10,239 bases of DNA from Chloroflexota bacterium. GTDB taxonomy: Bacteria > Chloroflexota > Anaerolineae > Aggregatilineales > Phototrophicaceae. The stretch spans positions 1-10,239 of the forward strand of contig JAEVZT010000223.1 in NCBI GenBank assembly GCA_023392115.1. The letters are read 5' to 3'. The position numbers and the translations under genes were made by a program. Each line of letters starts with the position of its first letter. Position 1 is the stretch's first letter. The notes under the pieces were generated by a model, which searched no databases, was not told where the DNA came from, and saw nothing but the letters and a program-made list of their open reading frames with translations. This document shows positions 7,238 to 10,239 of this stretch, piece by piece.

Positions 7238-7269
7238 AGGGGCATACTGCATCGACGGGAGCTGACGAC

Positions 7270-8109
7270 ATGGCATTCACGCGCGCCGATTATGACAAAG
7301 CTGCACAGGTCATTCGCGACACCACCCCGCTTCAGGCAGAGGTCGGACTGGTGCTCGGTTCTGGCTTGAATGTGCTGGCGGATGTGCTCGAAGACCGTGT
7401 GCAAATTCCGTACCGCGATATTCCCGGATTCCCGCAGCCAACTGTTGAAGGTCACGCCGGCGAACTCGTGCTTGGGCGTCTTGAAGGGCGCGTCGTCATC
7501 ACGCAGAAGGGGCGGGCGCACCTGTACGAAGGCTACTCCGCGCAGCAGGTGACATTCCCGATCCGCGTCATGCAGCGGCTCGGCGTCAAAACGCTGATCC
7601 TTACGAATGCGGCGGGCGGTTTGAACCGCGACTTTCAAGTCGGTGACGTGATGCTGATCAACGATCACATCAATTTCATCGGCATGGCGGGCGGGAATCC
7701 GCTCATGGGTCCGAACGACAGCGAACTCGGCGTGCGTTTCGTCGGCATGGCGCAAACCTACGATTGTGAGCTGCGCCGGCGCGCGCAGCAGGTCGCCGAA
7801 CAGCAGGGGATTACTTTGAGAACCGGCGTCTACGTCTGCTTATCGGGTCCGCAGTTCGAAACTCCGGCGGAAGTTAGGATGCTGCGGACGCTCGGCGGCG
7901 ATGCCGTCGGCATGTCGACGGTTCATGAGGTGCTCGTGGCGCGTCATGCAGAGATGCGCGTGCTGGCGTTTTCGGGGATCACCAACCGCGCGATCGACGC
8001 AATCGACACGTCGCTAGAGACGAGTCATGACGAAGTGTTGGAAGCGAGTACAATCCTTGTGCCAAAGCTTGAACGGCTTTTGCGCGGAGTTTTGCGAACG
8101 TTGGAATGA
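7270..8109 (+). CDS. punA: Purine nucleoside phosphorylase, trimeric (PNP-I) type
   Basis: PNP cleaves inosine, guanosine and their deoxy forms with phosphate to give the base and (deoxy)ribose 1-phosphate, in purine salvage in the cytoplasm. The 279-residue length is normal. Active-site motifs match human PNP: LGSGLN with the phosphate-binding Ser31, GRAHLYEG (81-88; Arg82, His84, Tyr86), TNAAGG (112-117), GPQFET with the base-binding Glu197, GMS (214-216), TNR with Asn239, and SHDEV with His253. The Glu/Asn pair is typical of 6-oxopurine-specific trimeric enzymes rather than hexameric DeoD. The start at 7270 is supported by GGGAG at 7257-7261, 8 nt upstream. It is the first gene of its operon, and its stop overlaps the next ATG as ATGA. 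The hypoxanthine and guanine it releases are plausible feedstock for the hydroxylase encoded in the upstream operon. Confidence 0.96.
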   Translation: MAFTRADYDKAAQVIRDTTPLQAEVGLVLGSGLNVLADVLEDRVQIPYRDIPGFPQPTVEGHAGELVLGRLEGRVVITQKGRAHLYEGYSAQQVTFPIRVMQRLGVKTLILTNAAGGLNRDFQVGDVMLINDHINFIGMAGGNPLMGPNDSELGVRFVGMAQTYDCELRRRAQQVAEQQGITLRTGVYVCLSGPQFETPAEVRMLRTLGGDAVGMSTVHEVLVARHAEMRVLAFSGITNRAIDAIDTSLETSHDEVLEASTILVPKLERLLRGVLRTLE

Positions 8110-8918
8110 TGGAAGGTCTTGTCTTTTTTATCGAACAAGTCGCTACCGGCTTGTATATCGTCCTCGGCGCGGCGCTGCTGCTGACCTTGCGCGCGTGGAT
8201 GCTTTCGAATAACGCCTACCGGGCGACCCAATTCGAGCTTGAGCGCGATCTGGCACGCTACCGGCGGGCGAACGCGTCGACGGCGGTTATTCTCGTCGTT
8301 GAGGCGATTCTGATCGTCGTCGGCGTGCAGCAGGTCGTCGCGCCGACCCTGAGCGCGTCGCGGGTCGACCCGATTACGCTGGCGCAGGTGGTCGAGGATG
8401 GTGAATTCAGCACGCCCACGCCCGCGCCCGCGAGCGGCGGTCTGGTGATTGACGCCAGCGGCGTGCAGTTGGGCGACATCGACCCGGCGGCACAGATTCA
8501 GCCGACGCCGACGCTCACGCCCACGCCTGTCGGGACGATTGTGCCAAACGCGCCGGCGGCAGTCTGTAGTTCCGAAGACGTGTCGCTGCAAGTGCCCGCC
8601 AACGGCATGATCGTCTTTGAGCCGATCACGGTTATGGGCGTGGCGAACACCGAGAATTTCTCGTTTTACCGCTTTGAACTGAAGGGGGAGTCGACGTCGG
8701 GGAACTTTGCCTACATCGGCGTCAACGGGTCACAGCCGGTCGCCGAACTCGGACCGCTCGGTCAGTTCGTCCCGGCGTACTATGAGCCGGGCGAGTACCA
8801 GTTCCGCGTTTCGGTGTTCGACGTTTCGAACGCCTTACGGGCGTCATGTACGGTGACGATTTACATCAGCGAACCGATCCCGACGCCGACCCCGCTTGGC
8901 ATAGAGCCGGGGGCATAG
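8106..8918 (+). CDS. Membrane protein with two helices, Pro/Thr linker and extracytoplasmic domain
   Basis: I do not recognise a named family. The 270-residue product has transmembrane helices at about 5-29 and 58-79, joined by a charged cytoplasmic segment (33-57) with an amphipathic look. After the second helix comes a disordered linker with two Pro/Thr tracts (TPTPAPA at 103-109; PTPTLTPTP at 133-141). A probable beta-sandwich domain (about 150-255) follows, with Cys154 and Cys248 near its ends that could form a disulfide, and the tail has another PTPTP run. This layout puts both termini outside the membrane and displays the last domain on the surface; such PT linkers are common in Chloroflexota exported proteins. 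It starts within the PNP stop (ATGA); an alternative ATG lies at 8109. The stop shares its last base with the next GTG start. Its place between PNP and pantothenate genes does not explain its role. Confidence 0.85.
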   Translation: MMEGLVFFIEQVATGLYIVLGAALLLTLRAWMLSNNAYRATQFELERDLARYRRANASTAVILVVEAILIVVGVQQVVAPTLSASRVDPITLAQVVEDGEFSTPTPAPASGGLVIDASGVQLGDIDPAAQIQPTPTLTPTPVGTIVPNAPAAVCSSEDVSLQVPANGMIVFEPITVMGVANTENFSFYRFELKGESTSGNFAYIGVNGSQPVAELGPLGQFVPAYYEPGEYQFRVSVFDVSNALRASCTVTIYISEPIPTPTPLGIEPGA

Positions 8919-9820
8919 TGCCTGAAACCCGGAAAGCAGAATTCACGATTGGCATCATCGGCGCGGGTAAGGTCGGCGGGACGCTGGCACGTCTGTGGTA
9001 TGCGCGCGGGTATACAATCAGCGCAATCTACAGTCGCAGCCCCGAAAGGGCGGCGTCGCTGGCGGCGATCGTCGCCGCGCGCGCGGTCAGCCGCGTTGAA
9101 GACGTTCCAAGTCATGCCGATCTGACGGTGATCGCCGTCCCTGACGATGTTGTCGAGCAGGTGGCGGACGGCATGGCAGATGCCGACTGGCGAGGGCGGG
9201 GCGCAGTCCACACATGCGGATCGAAAGATGCCGGCGCGCTGGCGGAACTGGAAAAGCGCGGCGCGATGACCGGCGGGCTGCACCCAGCGTTCCCGTTTGC
9301 CGACGTCGAGACGGCGATCATGGGGCTGCTCGGGGCTGCCTTCGCCGTCGAAGCCGCGCCGCAGACACCGTTGAGCGCGTGGCTGGTCGACCTCGTCGCC
9401 GCGCTCGACGGCAAGCTGATCAGCATCCCGCCCGGCGGCAAAGCCCTTTACCATGCCGCGCTGGTGATCGCCAGCAACTACACGGTGACACTGTACGCGG
9501 TCGCCGAGTCGCTGCTGCGGCAGCTTGGCGCGGATCATCCGACGGCGGAAGCGGCACTCAATCCGCTGGTCGGCGGCACTGTCGACAATTTGGCTGTGCA
9601 CGGCGTTCCGGCGGCGCTCACGGGTCCGCTAACGCGGCTCGACACGGCGACTATCGGGTCGCATCTGCGCGCGTTGGCGGCTGTTGATACGTCATTGGTG
9701 GAAATGTATCGCGGGTTGGCGCGCCTGTCGTACCCGATGTTGAAACTGCGCGGGCTGACGCCGGAGCCTATCGAGTCTCTTTTCTCACAGGACAGCGATC
9801 ATGCGAACGACAATACGTGA
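8918..9820 (+). CDS. Rossmann-like and DUF2520 domain dehydrogenase-like protein
   Basis: A 300-residue cytoplasmic protein of the family usually annotated 'Rossmann-like and DUF2520 domain-containing', with no settled reaction. The N-terminal domain has the dinucleotide-binding signature IGIIGAGKVG (11-20). The family motifs follow: VHTCG (97-101), LHPAFPF (121-127), and a helical C-terminal domain starting at GGKALYHAALVIASNY (173-188). In that domain Lys175, His179 and Asn187 are candidate active-site residues, by analogy with the Lys/Asn of 6-phosphogluconate dehydrogenase-like ketopantoate reductases. The frame is open from 8846, but those codons belong to the tail of the previous gene. 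I chose GTG 8918, which overlaps the previous stop by one base and starts just before the Rossmann strand. It overlaps panB by 20 nt, so a role in pantothenate synthesis is plausible but unproven. Confidence 0.9.
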   Translation: MPETRKAEFTIGIIGAGKVGGTLARLWYARGYTISAIYSRSPERAASLAAIVAARAVSRVEDVPSHADLTVIAVPDDVVEQVADGMADADWRGRGAVHTCGSKDAGALAELEKRGAMTGGLHPAFPFADVETAIMGLLGAAFAVEAAPQTPLSAWLVDLVAALDGKLISIPPGGKALYHAALVIASNYTVTLYAVAESLLRQLGADHPTAEAALNPLVGGTVDNLAVHGVPAALTGPLTRLDTATIGSHLRALAAVDTSLVEMYRGLARLSYPMLKLRGLTPEPIESLFSQDSDHANDNT

Positions 9821-10239
9821 CATTCAAAAACGAAAAGATGATGGCGTACCGATCGTCATGGTAACGGCATATGACGCGATGAGCGCTCGCTTGAGTGAAG
9901 CGGCGGCCATCGATTTTCTGCTGGTGGGCGATAGTCTTGGCTTCGTCGTGCAGGGCAATGACACGCCGATCCCCGTAACGCTCGATCACATTATCTACCA
10001 CAGCGCGATCGTCATGCGCGCGACGCAGAAAGCGATGGTCGTGGGCGACATGCCGTTCATGAGCTACAACGTCAGCGTCGAGCAGGCGCTGACGAACGTC
10101 GGGCGGCTCGTGCAGGAAACGAATGTTGGCGCTGTCAAAATGGAAGGCGGCGAATATCTGGCGGAGACGATCCGCCGGGTCGTCGAAGTCGGCGTCCCGG
10201 TGATGGGACACATCGGCTTGCAGCCGCAGAGCGTCAACA
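9801..10239 (+). CDS. panB: PanB, ketopantoate hydroxymethyltransferase, 5' part
   Basis: PanB transfers a hydroxymethyl group from 5,10-methylenetetrahydrofolate to 3-methyl-2-oxobutanoate to give ketopantoate, the first committed step towards pantothenate and CoA. The window holds the first 146 codons of roughly 270; the gene runs off the right edge. Conserved segments are all present: VTAYDAMSARL (21-31), LLVGDSLG (40-47, metal-binding Asp44), VVGDMPFMSY (80-89, Asp83), AVKMEGG (111-117, Lys113 and Glu115) and VPVMGHIGL (132-140). The start at 9801 has AGGA at 9789-9792, 8 nt upstream, and places MRTTIRDIQKRK at the usual family N-terminus. The first 20 nt overlap the DUF2520 gene, indicating coupled translation. 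Confidence 0.96.
   Translation, partial: MRTTIRDIQKRKDDGVPIVMVTAYDAMSARLSEAAAIDFLLVGDSLGFVVQGNDTPIPVTLDHIIYHSAIVMRATQKAMVVGDMPFMSYNVSVEQALTNVGRLVQETNVGAVKMEGGEYLAETIRRVVEVGVPVMGHIGLQPQSVN

Noticed and set aside
8411..8530. A repetitive CCGACGCC-type tract that might look like a DNA repeat array
   Set aside because: It is simply the codons of the Pro/Thr linker, irregular in spacing and in frame. No CRISPR-like repeat/spacer structure or mobile element ends were seen anywhere in the window.
8861..9601. A 246-codon - strand frame, with similar ones at 7222-7755 and 9768-10211
   Set aside because: All are antisense shadows of PNP, DUF2520 and panB coding sequence, with skewed composition.

Overview
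The window is GC-rich, gene-dense bacterial DNA with almost no intergenic space, and most genes overlap or sit within a few bases of each other. Proline/threonine-repeat linkers in a membrane protein, a DUF6909-like protein, a split molybdenum hydroxylase and the overall gene content suggest a Chloroflexota (Anaerolineae-type) genome. This assignment is an inference from style and content; no rRNA or marker gene is present.

Region A (1-6871, + strand) reads as one operon for a molybdenum hydroxylase and its maturation. In order it holds: the 3' end of a [2Fe-2S] small subunit; a two-helix basic membrane protein; a 589-residue protein that looks like DUF6909 and carries nucleoside-phosphorylase-like motifs in its C-terminal third; the xanthine dehydrogenase-type molybdopterin subunit; YqeB (EF2563 family); and a fusion of YqeC to a MocA-type cytidylyltransferase. 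YqeB and YqeC are markers of the proposed selenium-dependent molybdenum hydroxylase system, and MocA makes the cytosine dinucleotide form of the cofactor. The hydroxylase is therefore predicted to carry a selenium-modified MCD cofactor. A FAD subunit is not visible and may lie upstream.

Region B (6874-7269) holds a small orphan gene on the - strand, ending two bases from the end of the operon, and a 153-bp divergent control region. The - strand promoter has near-consensus hexamers and a 19-bp spacer filled by a dyad. The + strand has a TATAAT box abutted by a perfect inverted repeat.

Region C (7270-10239, + strand) is a second compact operon: purine nucleoside phosphorylase (punA), a two-helix membrane protein with a Pro/Thr linker and an extracytoplasmic domain, a Rossmann/DUF2520 dehydrogenase-like protein, and the 5' part of panB (ketopantoate hydroxymethyltransferase).

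Taken together, PNP releases hypoxanthine and guanine from nucleosides and a xanthine dehydrogenase-type enzyme could oxidise them, so the two operons may form a purine breakdown neighbourhood. The DUF2520-panB pair points to pantothenate/CoA synthesis. The strongest leads are the DUF6909 protein inside the hydroxylase operon, the YqeC-MocA fusion, the DUF2520-panB linkage and an apparent Cys-to-Gly change at an iron-sulfur ligand in the first gene.
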